Positions 19,857 through 31,066 of a stretch of 64,000 nucleotides of DNA are shown here, one piece after another. Made by a program: the position numbers and the translations under genes. How positions within the stretch are numbered: the first letter of the stretch is position 1; each line of letters begins with the position of its first letter. Below the pieces are notes generated by a model. That model was not told the DNA's origin. It saw only the letters and a program-made list of their open reading frames with translations, and made no database searches. The stretch is taken from the NCBI GenBank assembly GCA_036245525.1, contig BTPG01000005.1:206811303-206875302 (forward strand), written 5' to 3'. The DNA comes from Semisulcospira habei (Eukaryota; Mollusca; Gastropoda; Semisulcospiridae).

Positions 19857-20528
19857 GTAGGAAACCATCATGATGGTGACGCAGATGACAAAGGACAAGG
19901 CCATGATGAGGTTGTAGGCCAAGGGGAAGAGCGTGTGGACGTAGCGATCGTCAATAGAGCACGTGACGCTCGTCATGTTGTCCCGCCCGGTGTGCAGCGT
20001 GTGGCGGCCGTTCAGCACGGTGAAGGGCACGGTCAGGCTCACGTGGGACACGGCGCAACACGTCGCTATGGTGACCGAGGGCCGTCGCAGTGAGTGCTGT
20101 TTGCTGAAGGGCCGGCAGATCTTGTTGTAGCGGTCCAGGGCCACGCTCACCAGTAGAAAGGCCGTGCTCACCGTCAGGAAACTGTTGACAAGCCCCTCGG
20201 CGCGACACAGGGCGGCGTTGTCGAAGAAAACGGAGAAACGGATGTTGTAGATCTCTGAGGGCAGGGCGAGCACGTTACTCGTCAGGTCCAGCATGCTCGT
20301 GGCCAGCACGAAGCTTCTGGTAGCGCTGGGTTTGAACCGCCGGTAGTACACGAGCAGCACCACAGTGTTACCCACAACACCCGTCAACATCAGCAGCGTG
20401 ATGTACACCAGGGTCGGCGCCAACTCCAGCGCCATCTCGGCGTTCAGACGCTCAAGCCTTTCCGCGTTCACAGTGACAGTGACTGCCGTCGTGTTGGGTT
20501 TCGTAGTGTCGTTGTCCATGGCCTCCAT
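19857..20528 (-). CDS. Class A (rhodopsin-like) GPCR, 5' coding part: N-terminus to TM5
   Basis: This encodes 224 residues of a seven-helix receptor of the plasma membrane. The chosen start, MEAMDNDTT, precedes two N-glycosylation sequons (residues 6 and 12). TM1 has the GN motif (GVVGNTVVLLVYY, 51-62) and TM2 has SMLDLTSNVLALP (78-90). The disulphide cysteine is near 108, the DRY motif is at 132-134 (ALDRYNKICRP), its partner cysteine is at 190, and TM5 ends MMVSY at 224. A splice acceptor TTTTCAG at 20609-20611 suggests a 5' untranslated exon further upstream. The frame breaks at the direct-repeat insertion, so this allele looks disrupted. The orphan subtype is not recognised. Confidence 0.88.
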
Positions 20529-20670
20529 AGCGTATGTCAGCAGCGCAGACGCAGCGGACCGCGAGACTGGTACCGGAAATCCGCAGAACTTTGAATATTT
20601 ACTGTGACCTGAAAACAATACAAAACACCAGTAACTGACACATGCAGTCCTGACGCACTTTAGCAACATA

Positions 20671-20768
20671 TGGATCGACCATGATAGTTCAAAGGTGGAG
20701 CCAGAAAGCTTGGCGCCTAAGGCGACAACCTTTTTTGGCTCCACCCTTGAACTATCATGGTCTTGTAC
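20671..20768. repeat. H1 palindrome, copy 1
   Basis: CCATGATAGTTCAAAGGTGG pairs with CCACCCTTGAACTATCATGG around an AGCTTGGCGCC core. Same foldback family as 21.1, 23.1, 30.2, 54.9 and 55.2 kb. Confidence 0.9.
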
Positions 20769-20932
20769 TGTAGAAAAAGACGACTCTCAAATTTGCGAAG
20801 TTAGGCCTCAGTGCTCAGTGTGTTATGCCGTGATGATGTAACGCAAATATACAAGTAGGAATCCTGAGCTGTACGTGTATATACAGCAGCAAGCTCCAGT
20901 ATCACAGACCATTACACACTCCGGCCAATTAA

Positions 20933-20976
20933 CCAACCAATCAATCAATCAATCAATCGATCAATTAATCAATCAG

Positions 20977-21011
<35 letters not shown>

Positions 21012-21095
21012 ATCGATCAATCAATCAATTATCAAGTCGGTCGATCAGTCAGTCAAGCAAGCAAGCAGTCAATCAGTCCATCCATCCATCCATCC
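20933..21095. repeat. (AATC)n-type microsatellite with variants
   Basis: CAATCAAT repeats grading into CGAT, AGTC and CATC variants; the Ser/Asn/Gln ORF here is an artefact. Confidence 0.95.
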
Positions 21096-21117
21096 GTCAG
21101 CCAATTCAATTTTAATT

Positions 21118-21270
21118 CATACACCAGTTGCAGGAGATGGATCGACCATCATAATTCAAGAGCAGTGTCATATTAGCTTGGTGCCGACAGGCGGTAAGCT
21201 CATCTGGCACTACCCTTGAATTATCATGGTCGACCCATCTCCTGGTGTAGTGCGTCAGGGCTGAATGGGT
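21118..21270. repeat. H1 palindrome, copy 2, with outer arms
   Basis: AGGAGATGGATCGACCATCA pairs with the complement at 21215-21243, with an AGCTTGGTGCC core. Its right end, TGAATGGGTTAA, touches the TTAA that bounds the 11-kb element. Confidence 0.85.
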
Positions 21271-21496
21271 TAATCGTTTTTAAACTTAGTTTATTATCAG
21301 TTTGTGTGTGTATGATTTTTTATTTCTTTTGTATTATGTTGTACTTGTATGCGGTCCTTATGTGTTCATGTCATTTTTCGAATGTTCAAAAATAAAGTAA
21401 AAAAAAATCCTTTGTGTAACCAAAGATCCAGTCTATGTAGGATCTTTGGTGTAACTGAAAAGAGATTATTGAATTTTTCTGAATGTATGAGCTGGA

Positions 21497-21546
21497 TCGT
21501 GATTTTGAACCTTACGACGTAGAGTCGTAAGGTTCAAAATCACAGT
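21497..21546. repeat. Short palindrome TGATTTTGAACCTTACGAC
   Basis: Near-perfect inverted repeat around CGTAGAGTCG; the equivalent at 31918-31963 in the other arm has the same symmetry with different bases. Confidence 0.85.
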
Positions 21547-22227
21547 CCAGCACACATGTTTTTAATTGTAATGTGAAAAGAAAACTTGGGCTAGAACTAT
21601 TTGAGTTTGTGAAGCCAAATCTGAAAACGAACTCAACACAATTCAAAGTCAATAGATTAATAAGAGATGACAAGTTGCGGGATGCATCATAACCATTTGT
21701 GTCCATAATATTTGCTTGTTTTTGAAGTGAACAGCGGTCCACTACTTCCCTCATACTTTCCTTCAAGTGGAAAGACGGATGCTAAATTAGAAAATAAATA
21801 ATGAGACAATTGAAAAATGTTTGGTGAGTTTGTTTGCTCAGTGATTCTTACATCGATTTTTATCAATATCTTCTGAGTGGAATAACATATTCTTCGTAAA
21901 CTTACCTTAATTAAGACGGTAGATGAATTGTGGTGTGTGAGAACACAGCTCGAGAAACAGTGTTACTGTGTCTTGCAAATGATTCCTCAAAGCATCTGAG
22001 AAAGCACCAAAGCGAAACGACTGATTTTGCAAGTGGAAATGATATAATGTCAATGCAAGATACGCCCAACACAATACGCAAAAGACCCCCAGGCCGACGT
22101 CGGCCGCGGTGGGCCCTCACACAGCCGTTCGCCAGTCCAGTGCGGCCCACATCGGCCCGTGGACCTTTGTCTACTGGGAAATTTGGTTGTAGTCCTGAAG
22201 GCGTCAGTCTAAACCGGTATGGTCTGA

Positions 22228-22561
22228 TCGCTTTTACCCCTTCCCTCGCGCTGTACATGTACATTGTCACTGATCACTTTAACCCCTTCCATCGCGCTGT
22301 ACATGTACATTGTCTGATCACTTTAACCCCTTCCCTCGCGCTGTACATGTACATTGTCGTTTCTGAAATATTTTATCGTTCAACGACCAAAAGCCAAAAC
22401 CGCCCAAGAGGCATGGACACAAATTGGTCTCAGCAAGAGGCATAGATCCTTATGAGCCCCCGCAGTCGCACTAACTTACCGCAGTCGCGGGGGCTCATGA
22501 GGATCTGTGTCTCTTGCAGTTGGATGTTGTCATCACTTTTTCTCGGCAGTGAAGGGGTTAA
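22228..22561 (-). mobile_element. TTAA MITE family 1 with three tandem terminal units
   Basis: One end is a triplicated 46-48-bp unit (22228-22350) containing ACCCCTTCC and CGCTGTACATGTACATTGTC. It is followed by the GTTCAACGACC block, the palindromic core and the end GGCAGTGAAGGGGTTAA. Related copies lie at 5670-5881, 29893-30106 and 30851-31066. Confidence 0.8.
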
Positions 22562-23123
22562 GTGATGATCCTCGACAGCTGAGAGGTAGGCAAACTGTAT
22601 TGACCTGGTGCGTTATCTGAATGTTCTGTTCTTCCGAACTTAACTTGCTGATATCGCTTGAGCTGTAAAGAAAAACGATTGTTTGGTTGTCCTGCATAAT
22701 CGCTGAATTTAATTTCCTGAAGTCGGAAAAAACAACTCAGACGATCGAATCCTGCCCTTTCCGGCAGTTGAGGCAAAACAGAGCAAGTCCATTATGTTGA
22801 AAGCGATATTTTAATTGTGATACAATAAAAATGATGCTTCAGTTTTCACAAAAATGGACCTGCTGTCTTTTGCTTTCAAAATATATTTATGGCGCGAATG
22901 ACATATCAATCTACACTGCTGTGGGGTAGTACTCGAATAGCTTGGCACAACTACAGGCACCAAGCTAATCATGCGCTACCATTGATTTATTTTGATTTAT
23001 ATTCTGTGACTTGATGTCAGAAAATGCAAAAACTTCTGGAACAAATACTAAGATCTAGAGGCAGTGTTTAACCCTTATCATTCAAAATACGCCAGCGTGT
23101 GGAATAAGTTTGACTAAACTGAA

Positions 23124-23196
23124 TAGTTCAAGGGTAGTGCCATAATAGCTTGGCGCCTCTAGGCGCCAAGCTATTCTGGCACTACCCTTGAACTAA
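23124..23196. repeat. H1 palindrome, copy 3
   Basis: AGTTCAAGGGTAGTGCCA-TAATAGCTTGGCGCC pairs nearly perfectly with its complement; the same core appears at 30204-30272 in the other arm. Confidence 0.92.
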
Positions 23197-23214
23197 AGCC
23201 AATTAGGCATTGAA

Positions 23215-23375
23215 TCGTCTGTGTTGGGTTACTTCGAGGGTTACATCGTGGTATTGTAGTCCAATGAAGATGATTATCAGACCGACGTGCCGGCCGAAGC
23301 CGCGGAGGTCTGATAGTAATCAGCTTCAGAGGACTACAAACCAAGATGTAACCCGAGAAGTAACCCAACAGGCGG
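23215..23375. repeat. Imperfect palindrome with about 70-bp arms
   Basis: GTTGGGTTACTTCGAGGGTT pairs with AACCCGAGAAGTAACCCAAC; the centre is near 23297. Confidence 0.88.
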
Positions 23376-23504
23376 TTCAATGCCAGTGTCGTTCCGTCTA
23401 AATTACGCACTATTTGAAGCCTCGAATGCTTGTCGACGTCAGGAGTAAAACGCCAAATATTTCTGATGTCAAACTGTATTTTGGGGGAAATACACAGGGG
23501 ACGC

Positions 23505-23770
23505 GACTCTTTGTGAATATACCAAGGGGAATTACTCAGCGCTGGAAAGATAAACAGTTAGATCCCCTGCCCCCGCCTATCAGGCACCCAATCGCCAGCC
23601 CACAGAGAAATACGCAGGTATAGAACAAGACGATCATCTACATCCTCAGAGGATGTTCTTGTTCTATACCTGCGTATTTCTCTATGGGCTGGCGATTGGA
23701 TGCCTGATAGGCGGAGGCAGGGGATCTAACTGTTTGTCTGTCCAGCGCTGAGTAATTCCCCTTGGTATGT
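23505..23770. repeat. Large palindrome with about 120-bp arms
   Basis: CCAAGGGGAATTACTCAGCG pairs with CGCTGAGTAATTCCCCTTGG and the arms meet at CATCCTCAGAGGATG near 23650. A degenerate relative is at 2728-2990. Confidence 0.92.
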
Positions 23771-24654
23771 GTACAATTCTGCCAGCGCTAGCCTCACCTA
23801 TCTGGTTTGTGAGTAGTCTTTGTGAATAGTCTACCATGCCCGCCCATGGGGTGTAGGGGGCTCTGGATAGAGGTAGTACCTTTGCTGTTCGGCAGCTGCG
23901 TCCTACATAGGACGGACGGGCATCACTGGTCCTCATCCATCTCCTTAATCTATCACGTGCTGGCTCCAAGCGCCACACCCTGGCAAACCACCTCAGCTGG
24001 TGGGCTAAACCACGTGAGGGGGTGGTGTTCACATTGCACCACTAGGCGGATGAGCTGTTTCTGACAGCCAACGGCTAGAGGACGGAGGAGATCAGGTTGG
24101 ATCCAACGGCCAAATGTGGGGGAGTAAACCCTTCAAATCAGGAGTGGAGCCCCGAAGGCAGACAGCTGCCTGTATTCACGCACTGTTCTGGCAGCTCCTG
24201 CAGCCAAACTGGTGCCAAACGTACTGCTTTGCATTCCTTTGGATACATCAGCGAGGCCGAGAGGGGGATCTTGACGACTGGGCATCCCAGGATCTCCATA
24301 CACTTCGCCCAGGCTTGCGCACTGGAGAGGTCACTCCAGTGACTGACCCAGCAAGCGCATACTCCCATTGTCTTTCGAGACAGGATGCCGAACACCATGC
24401 CCGCTCGCCCAAACGTGCTTGATTTTTGCCTCTGAAATTTCAAACGTTTACCAGCGGTGCTACTTCTAAGCAGCCAGTCAGTGACAATATCAGAATCTGT
24501 AGCAATCAAGTGAGGACTTTTCTCACTGGGTTCAAGTGATAGAATATCTAAATTTTGAGTGCAGTACTGTGTGGCAAGCGACTGGATATACGGTAGGTCA
24601 TGGCAACTGATCATTCAACAATGACTCGATCTTTTCAACAAAACCTGAAATGTC
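23771..24654. other. Unassigned stretch with a weak minus-strand ORF
   Basis: A 158-codon minus ORF (24138-24614) has no recognised motif. The sequence is more GC-rich than its surroundings and may be the non-coding part of an element. Nothing else is supported. Confidence 0.3.
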
Positions 24655-24665
24655 ATAGATCTGTC

Positions 24666-27600
24666 TTACTTACTTACTTACGCCCATCACCCCCCCTGGG
24701 GCATAGGCCGCCGACAAGGTCCCTCCAGCCGTCTCTGTCCTGGGCGAGTCTCTCCAGCTGTCCCCAGGTGTGGCCCATCTTCTTGGCATCTGTCTCCAGG
24801 TCACGTCGCCAGGTGTTTCGTGGCCGACCTCTCTTCCTTTTTCACTGTGGGTTCCATCTTAGGGCTTGCTTTGTGGTGTTGGTTGCTGGCTTGCGTAGTG
24901 TGTGACCTATCCATCTCCAGCGGCGTTGTTGAAGCTCCACTTCTGCAGGCTTCTGCTTTGTCCGCTGCCACAATTCCTCGTTGCTGATTTTGTCCGGCCA
25001 GCGTATCCCGAGGAGCCTTCTCAGACTGTTGTTGATGAACGTCTGTATTTTCTTGGTGGTCGACACTGTGGTCCTCCAGGTCTCTGCTCCATAGAGGAGT
25101 ACTGGTTTCACATTGGTGTTGAACAGTCGGATCTTGGTGTCGACTGACAGATCTCTTGAAGTCCAGACGTTCTTTAGCTGAAGAAATGCTGCCCTGGCCT
25201 TGCCTATCCTGGTCTTCACGTCAGCATCCGTCCCACCCTTCTTGTCGACTATGCTGCCGAGGTAGGTGAAGCTCTCCACCTCTTCCAGCGCCTCGCCTTC
25301 CAGTGTGATGGGCGTTCCACTGGCAGCGTTGACTTTCAGCACCTTGCTCTTTCCACGGTGGATGTTCAGGCCTAGCCTTGCGGAGTTCACTGCCACTGCG
25401 TCTGTCTTTTCTTGCATCTGTTGTTGGGTGTGCGAGAGCAGGGCTAGGTCATCTGCAAAGTCCAGGTCGTCCACTTGGGTCCAAAGTGTCCATTGGATGC
25501 CATTTCGCTTCTGTGCTGTGGATGTCGTCATGACCCAGTCGATGGCCAGAAGGAACAGGAACGGTGACAGCAAACACCCCTGTCTCACCCCTGTCCGGAC
25601 TTGGAAGGCGTGGGTGAGCTGGTTTCCACAGATCACTCTGCAGGTCAGTCCCTCGTAGGAGTTCCTGATGATGTTGGTGAGCTTTTCAGGTACTCAATAG
25701 TGTCTCAGCAACTTCCACAAGGTGGCTCTGTTGACGCTGTCGAAGGCCTTCTCGTAATCAAGGAAGTTGATGTAGAGGGACGAGTTCCACTCTAGCGACT
25801 GTTCCAGGATGATTCGCAGCGTGGCGATCCGGTCAGTGCATGATCGGTCCTTGCGAAAGCCCGCCTGTTGATCTCGAAGTTGGGGGTCCACTGTGTCCTT
25901 CATCCTGTTGAGTAGGATCCTGCTGAAGACTTTGCCTGGGACAGACAGTAGGGTGATTCCTCTATAGTTGGCACAGTTGCTGAGGTCTCCATTTTTTGGC
26001 AGCTTGACCAGGTAACCCTCCTTCCACTCTGCTGGTACTTGTTCTCTCTGCCAGATTTTCCTGAAGAGGGGGTGGAGCATCTCGATTATGGTTTCAGTAT
26101 CCGCCTTTAGAGCTTCTGCCGGTATACTGTCGGGTCCGGCTGCCTTGCCCGACTTGAGCTGTTTGATGGCTTTCCGGATCTCCTCCTTGGTGGGCTCGCT
26201 ACAGTCTATCGGCAAGTCTCTCTCGGCTACCTGAATGTCTGGTGGGTCTTGTGGAGCTGGTCTATTTAAGAGCTCCTCAAAGTGCTCCTTCCATCTGTTC
26301 TTCTGTCCCTCCTCTCCTTGGATGGCTCTTCCCCGTTTATCCTTTACTGGCCTCTCTGGCTTGGCAAACTTCCCTGAAAGCTTTTTTGTGGTGTTGTAGA
26401 GCTCTCTCATGTTTCCATGTCGGGCTGCCTCCTCTGCTTCTTGTGCCAGTGGCTCTACAAAATTTCTCTTGTCTGCCTTGATGCTATTCTTTACTATTTT
26501 GTTGGCTGTTGTGTATGCCTCCTGAGCGCGGGCCTTCTCTGTTCTTGTGCGGCTGTTGTTTACTTCTGCTTTCTTCTTCTTTCTATCTACTACTTTCTCA
26601 AGTGTCATTGGTGTTATCCACTCTTTGTGAGTGTGCTTCCTGTATCCCAACACCTCCTTGCATGCTGCAGTTACTGCGTCTCTCACCCCTCTCCACTGCT
26701 CGTCAATGGTTCCTTCGTCCAGAAGCTCTTGGAGAACCTGGAACCTGTTGGAGAGGGCGAGTCTGTACTCCTCGTGCTTGCCTGAATCTTTCAGCAGCGT
26801 AGTGTTGAACCTCTGGCGCGGACAGGTCTCGCCGGTCCAGTTCCTCTTCAGCTTCAGTTTCAATCTGGCAACAACCAGGTGGTGGTCTGAAGCAACGTCG
26901 GCTCCTCTCTTCGCTCGGACGTCCTGGAGAGATCTTCGGAACCTTCTCGAGATGCACACGTGGTCGATCTGATTCTCGGTCAAATGGTCCGGTGATACCC
27001 ATGTCGCCTTGTGGATGCGCTTGTGCGGGAAGACTGTGCCGCCTATGACAAGGTTGCTTATGGCGCATAGGTCTGCAAATCTCTCTCCGTTATCGTTCAT
27101 TACTCCCAAACCCTGCTGCCCCATAACCTCCTCGAAGCCCCTGTTATCGCTGCCGACCTTGGCGTTGAAATCGCCCATGATGATGTTGAAATCTCTTTTA
27201 GAGAGGGTTCCAACGATGGTCTGCAGTCTATTATAAAACTGGTCTTTGGTCTCGTCATCGCTGTCGTTGGTTGGGGCATAGCACTGGATGATGTTCATGC
27301 TAATCCTCTTCTGCTGTGTTCTGAACGAGGCTGTGATGATGCGTGGGCCATGGGCTTCCCACCCGATGAGAGCACTCTGCACAGTTTTGGAGAGCATGAG
27401 AGCCACTCCTTCTGTGTGTGGTGCATTGTCCTCCTCATGGCCGGAAAACAGCAGCCTCTCTCCTGTGGTCAGTCTCTTCTGTCCGCTGCCCGTCCATCTG
27501 GCCTCACTGATGCCAAGGACGTCGAGACGGTAGTTCCTCATCTCCACTGCCACCTGAGCTGTTTTCCCTGCTTCGTACATGGTCTTCACATTCCATGTTC

Positions 27601-27843
27601 CGATGTTGATGGTTGCCCTGGTCGAAAGGATGGTAGTCTGCTGAGTGGCTTCCTTTCGGCTTTCACCACCCCGCGTCATAAATCCTCCAGCTGAAGGTCC
27701 ATCCTCTCCCAGGGCCGAGTCAGTTGTTGGTTTTCTTGTTGGCGTTTCTGTAGCAATGTGTGTTTTTATGGGGTGGGGCAGCTGACCCCACGCCCAACCC
27801 TCCTCCTTTCACATCCGGGCTTGGGACCGGCCATGGCGGAGTT
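24666..27843 (-). mobile_element. RTE-clade LINE, apparently full-length 3.18-kb copy with 11-bp target duplication
   Basis: Flanked by ATAGATCTGTC at 24655-24665 and 27844-27854. The 3' end is a (TAAG)n tail, which also provides the stop codon of the ORF; the same tail ends the truncated copy at 41615-42318. About 160 bp of 5' untranslated sequence precedes the ORF. It sits in the middle of TIR-2, so it arrived after that structure or in its precursor. Confidence 0.92.
24674..27679 (-). pseudogene. RTE endonuclease-reverse transcriptase ORF with two in-frame TGA codons
   Basis: A single frame of 1001 codons is interrupted only by TGA at 25694-25696 and at 24842-24844. The endonuclease is at the N-terminus: INIGTWNVKTM, ISEARWTGSG, IIMGDFNAKVGS, ASDHHLVVARL. 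The reverse transcriptase spans the middle: [40 protein letters not shown] and [13 protein letters not shown]. The first TGA falls where HY-VPEKL is read, just after the box holding the first catalytic Asp. The second falls in WNPQ-KRKRGRP, where the other window copy has glycine GGG. Both are likely single-base changes of a glycine codon, so the element is probably young but dead. Confidence 0.9.
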
Positions 27844-27854
27844 ATAGATCTGTC

Positions 27855-28482
27855 ACATTTTCTTTATTTCTCTTTCTCTCTTACTGCACAAGTAACAACA
27901 GTCTGCCCCGGGAAGTTTCGAGCCGTGTCTCAGCTGAGTCATCAGAGTTTGAATTGCGACACATTCAGTTGTGTAGCACTCGTCTAGTGTGCCCACCGCT
28001 TGAGTCATGCCGAAATAAGGTACATTTCTTTTATTTCCCTAACGGCTACCACCATTTGATCTTTGTGTTTTCCGCTTATTTATGATGTAAGGTGCCGGAC
28101 AGCCCTGATCAAAGCGTTCAGAGCGGAAAGACCTAGGACAGATTCGTGCGCGATACTAGAAATGCGGATTGGCCAGCTGATTACAAATTACACACATACA
28201 CCGTTTTAAATGCCGTTTTTTTTGCGCCACTGTGTTTGGTGCTGTTTTTGTCCCTTCTATTTATAGAAGGGACTTTTAGGACGGGTCGTGGTGGGGCGAA
28301 TTTAATAGCATGTCCATGATGTCAAAGGCGGGCGGGCCTAAACCTCTCACAATTGAAGTAACAAGATAAAAATTTTGTTATGTCTAGTTACGCTAACCTC
28401 GCTGCTAAACGTACATTTGGCGCGAAGCGCCGTATATGCGTATGTATGTATATAATATGTGTGTGTATGCGTATGTATGTAA
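27855..28482. other. Unassigned, one small hairpin
   Basis: No gene seen. GTCCCTTCTATTTATAGAAGGGAC (28250-28273) is a perfect short hairpin; a TATGTATG-rich stretch precedes repeat R1. Confidence 0.4.
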
Positions 28483-29316
28483 ACAAGAGAATGTCCAATA
28501 TTTCTGTACACACAAGCTTGAAACTTGGCGAAATACTATATTAAAGGAGTGGCTAAGAGAGCCTCCGAGCACATTGTAATTGAATGTCTTATTGAAGACA
28601 TAAACAACCGTTTATAGCAAGTCGGTTGACCCAGATTAGAGTCCGTAATTTTTGTAATTTTTCTTGAAATTTCGGATATAGCTAGTTTGGAGAAAGACAC
28701 TGGATGAGTTCGTTAGCCAGCTTTGTGTCCTTTCAAGTTCTTTAGTAAAAAATAATTCTTTTCAGAAAAGAATTAAAACAGTAAAAATCCTTGACTTCTA
28801 GAGAAAGTCAGACAGTGGCGGTGACGTAAAAGAAGCAACTCCGTCACCATCTTGTATTGCACTTTTCCATTCCCTTTTTTCTGTAACTGTCGGATTTTTT
28901 AAGTAACCAGCTCTCACTTGATATACTATTAGTATGAGTGCCTGTTCGCTTTTTTCCTCTCCTCATGGCCACAGCTCTCTTTTGGCTGTTGGTGGTAGAA
29001 AGATGTGAGGGAGTGCGTGGGCATGAAACACTGCTAGACACAAACGTATTGTCAGAAACTTACATTGTTTGTCGTTGCTCTTTGTCAAATAAAACATGTA
29101 ATATGTAATACATATCACCATCATCAAGAAAATTTGGATTTAAAACCGACTTAAACATTCGTTTCAAATTGTAATAACAAAATGACAATAAAATTGACCT
29201 TTGACCTCGAAGCAGAAGGCGTAGCATTTGTTGAAACTAAACTTTGAAGTAATGCGCCAATTCACGCACAATAACAAATAAAGCGTCTAAATGTGATAAA
29301 GAAATCATTAAGAGAA
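28483..29316 (+). repeat. Interspersed repeat R1, copy 2
   Basis: Same orientation and extent as 4846-5663. It contains TTGACCTTTGACCTCGAAG where copy 1 has the longer CTGTGACCTTGACCTCGAAG. It also holds a short insertion near 28880 relative to copy 1. Confidence 0.85.
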
Positions 29317-29892
29317 TCACCAGGAAACAGAATGGAGATGACCTTGACATCAATGTCAAGAACTTTATAATATTATTGCAAACTTGTTCTTGTTCCAGAA
29401 TATCAATCCATTGTGTTTGTTTTAAATCGGTCAACAGTTTTCAGGAAATTGCCTCAAAATACAGTCAATGTAGGAGCCACTGTGACCTTGACCTTGAGGT
29501 AAAAAGCACAAGTGTGACTTATGTTCTTTCTATTATAACAGATATCACATGAACCATCAGGAAGCAGGTTTGAAGAGCGCTTTAGAGAAAATGTTGTTGA
29601 AGCAGATTTAGTCCATATATTTAATAGATACAGGCCACGACCTTGACATTCATGTTAGACATGCTGCCTTTAAATATCACAGTCCACCTGGTTAAGACTA
29701 TTTACTAAGTACAGTTGGAATCGACCAAGAATATTGATTCTAGATTGTTGTTTTTGAGAAAACAGATTTTTAAAAAGATACTAACAGTTGACAGGAAACA
29801 TTATTACTCAAACAAAAATAGATTAGGCAGAAAACAACACTGAACAGGAAAGCCTGGGAAGGAGAGAAATAAGATGAATACTGCGGGGTTCT
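29317..29892. other. Unassigned, TGACCTTGACC-rich
   Basis: No coding frame recognised. Short TGACCTTGAC-type motifs recur near 29340, 29485 and 29640. Confidence 0.4.
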
Positions 29893-30106
29893 TAACCCCT
29901 TCACTGCCGAGAAAAAGTCAACGCGATCTGACTGCAAGAGGCATAGATACTCATGAGCCCTTGCGACTTCGGGGGCTCATGAGGATACATGCCTCTCGCT
30001 GACGCTATTTGGAATCCATGTGCCTGGGACATATCGGGTTTTTGGTGTCGAGTTAACGAAGACTGCAGAAACACAGTCTGCCTCAGCTGGTACTGAAAGG
30101 GTTAAC
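29893..30106 (+). mobile_element. TTAA MITE family 1 relative with palindromic core
   Basis: It begins TTAACCCCTTCACTGCCGAG and ends GAAAGGGTTAA. A central hairpin pairs GCAAGAGGCATAGATACTCA with the strand ending at GCCTCTCGCTG near 30000. Confidence 0.8.
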
Positions 30107-30322
30107 CCATATCATACTGAGGCTAAAAGCTTCAAATTTGTACACTGCCATATACAAGCTACATTATAGTACTTACAGATAAGGATATAGACCAATGGTT
30201 TTAGTTCAAGGGTAGTGCCAGAATAGCTTGGCGCCTCTAGGCGCCAAGCTATTCTGGCACTACCCTTGATTTATTTTAGTCAGTCTTATTTCACACACTG
30301 GTGTATTCCGAATGATAGGTTT
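30107..30322 (+). mobile_element. MITE family 2, carrying an H1 palindrome (copy 4)
   Basis: It matches 55090-55320 through CATACTGAGGCTAAAAGCTT, the H1 palindrome (30204-30272) and CACACTGGTGTATTCCGAAT. The left arm holds a partial copy ending at 23196. Confidence 0.85.
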
Positions 30323-30850
30323 AAGACTGCCTCTTGATATTAATATTTGTTTCAGAGGTTTTTGCATTTTCTGACATCAAGTTACAGAATATAAATCAAA
30401 ATACTGAACCCAATGGTAGCGCATGGTTAGCTGGTGCCTGTAGTGGTGCTAAGCTATTCGAGCACTACCCCACAGCAGTGTAGATTGATCATATCATTTG
30501 CGCCATAAATATAGTGTCATGCAACACTTAAAGTGAAGCGCGTCCCTTTGAAAGCAAGACAGCATGTCCATTTTTGTGAAAACTGAAGCATCATTTTCAT
30601 TCTATCACAATTAAAATATCGGTTTTCAACACTTAAAACCGACTTGCTCTGTTTTGCCTCAAGTGAAAGGCGGGCAGGATACGTCTAAGTTGTTATTTCC
30701 GACTTCAGGAAATTAAATTCAGCGATTATGGAGTGTTTTCTCTACAGCTGAAGCGATATCAACAATTTTAGTTCCGGAAGAACAGAACATTCAGATAACG
30801 CACCTCGTCAGTACAGTTTGCCTACCTCTCAGCTATCGAGGATCATCACT

Positions 30851-31066
30851 TAACCCCTTCACTGCAGAGAAAATAGTGATGCCAAGATCCAACTGCAAGA
30901 GACACAGATCCTCATGAGCCCCCGTGACTGCTGGGACTCATGTGGATCTATGCCTCTTGCTGAGACCAATTTGTGTCCATGCCTCTTGCGCGGTTTTGGC
31001 TTTTGGTCGTTGAACGAAAAAAAGATTTCAGACAATCTAATGTACAGCGCGAGGGAAGGGGTTAAA
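30851..31066 (+). mobile_element. TTAA MITE family 1, intact-looking copy
   Basis: It runs from TTAACCCCTTCACTGCAGAG to GAGGGAAGGGGTTAA, with a palindromic core near 30930. It occupies the same position in the arm as the copy at 22228-22561. Confidence 0.85.

Larger units (their letters stand above)
21274..23205 (+). repeat. Left arm of TIR-2
   Basis: Inverted partner of 30190-32340. From the outer end it holds a small hairpin at 21420-21455 (AACCAAAGATCC / GGATCTTTGG), a palindrome at 21497-21546, unique sequence, MITE family 1 and an H1 palindrome. ORFs inside are mirrored in the other arm and do not look coding. Confidence 0.85.

Noticed and set aside
21911..22445. ORFs of 119-171 codons in the left TIR-2 arm (and 153 codons at 30859-31320)
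   Set aside because: They follow MITE and arm sequence and do not keep frame between the two arms.
24138..24614. 158-codon minus-strand ORF as a gene
   Set aside because: No motif, no splice context, and it overlaps sequence of uncertain repeat origin.
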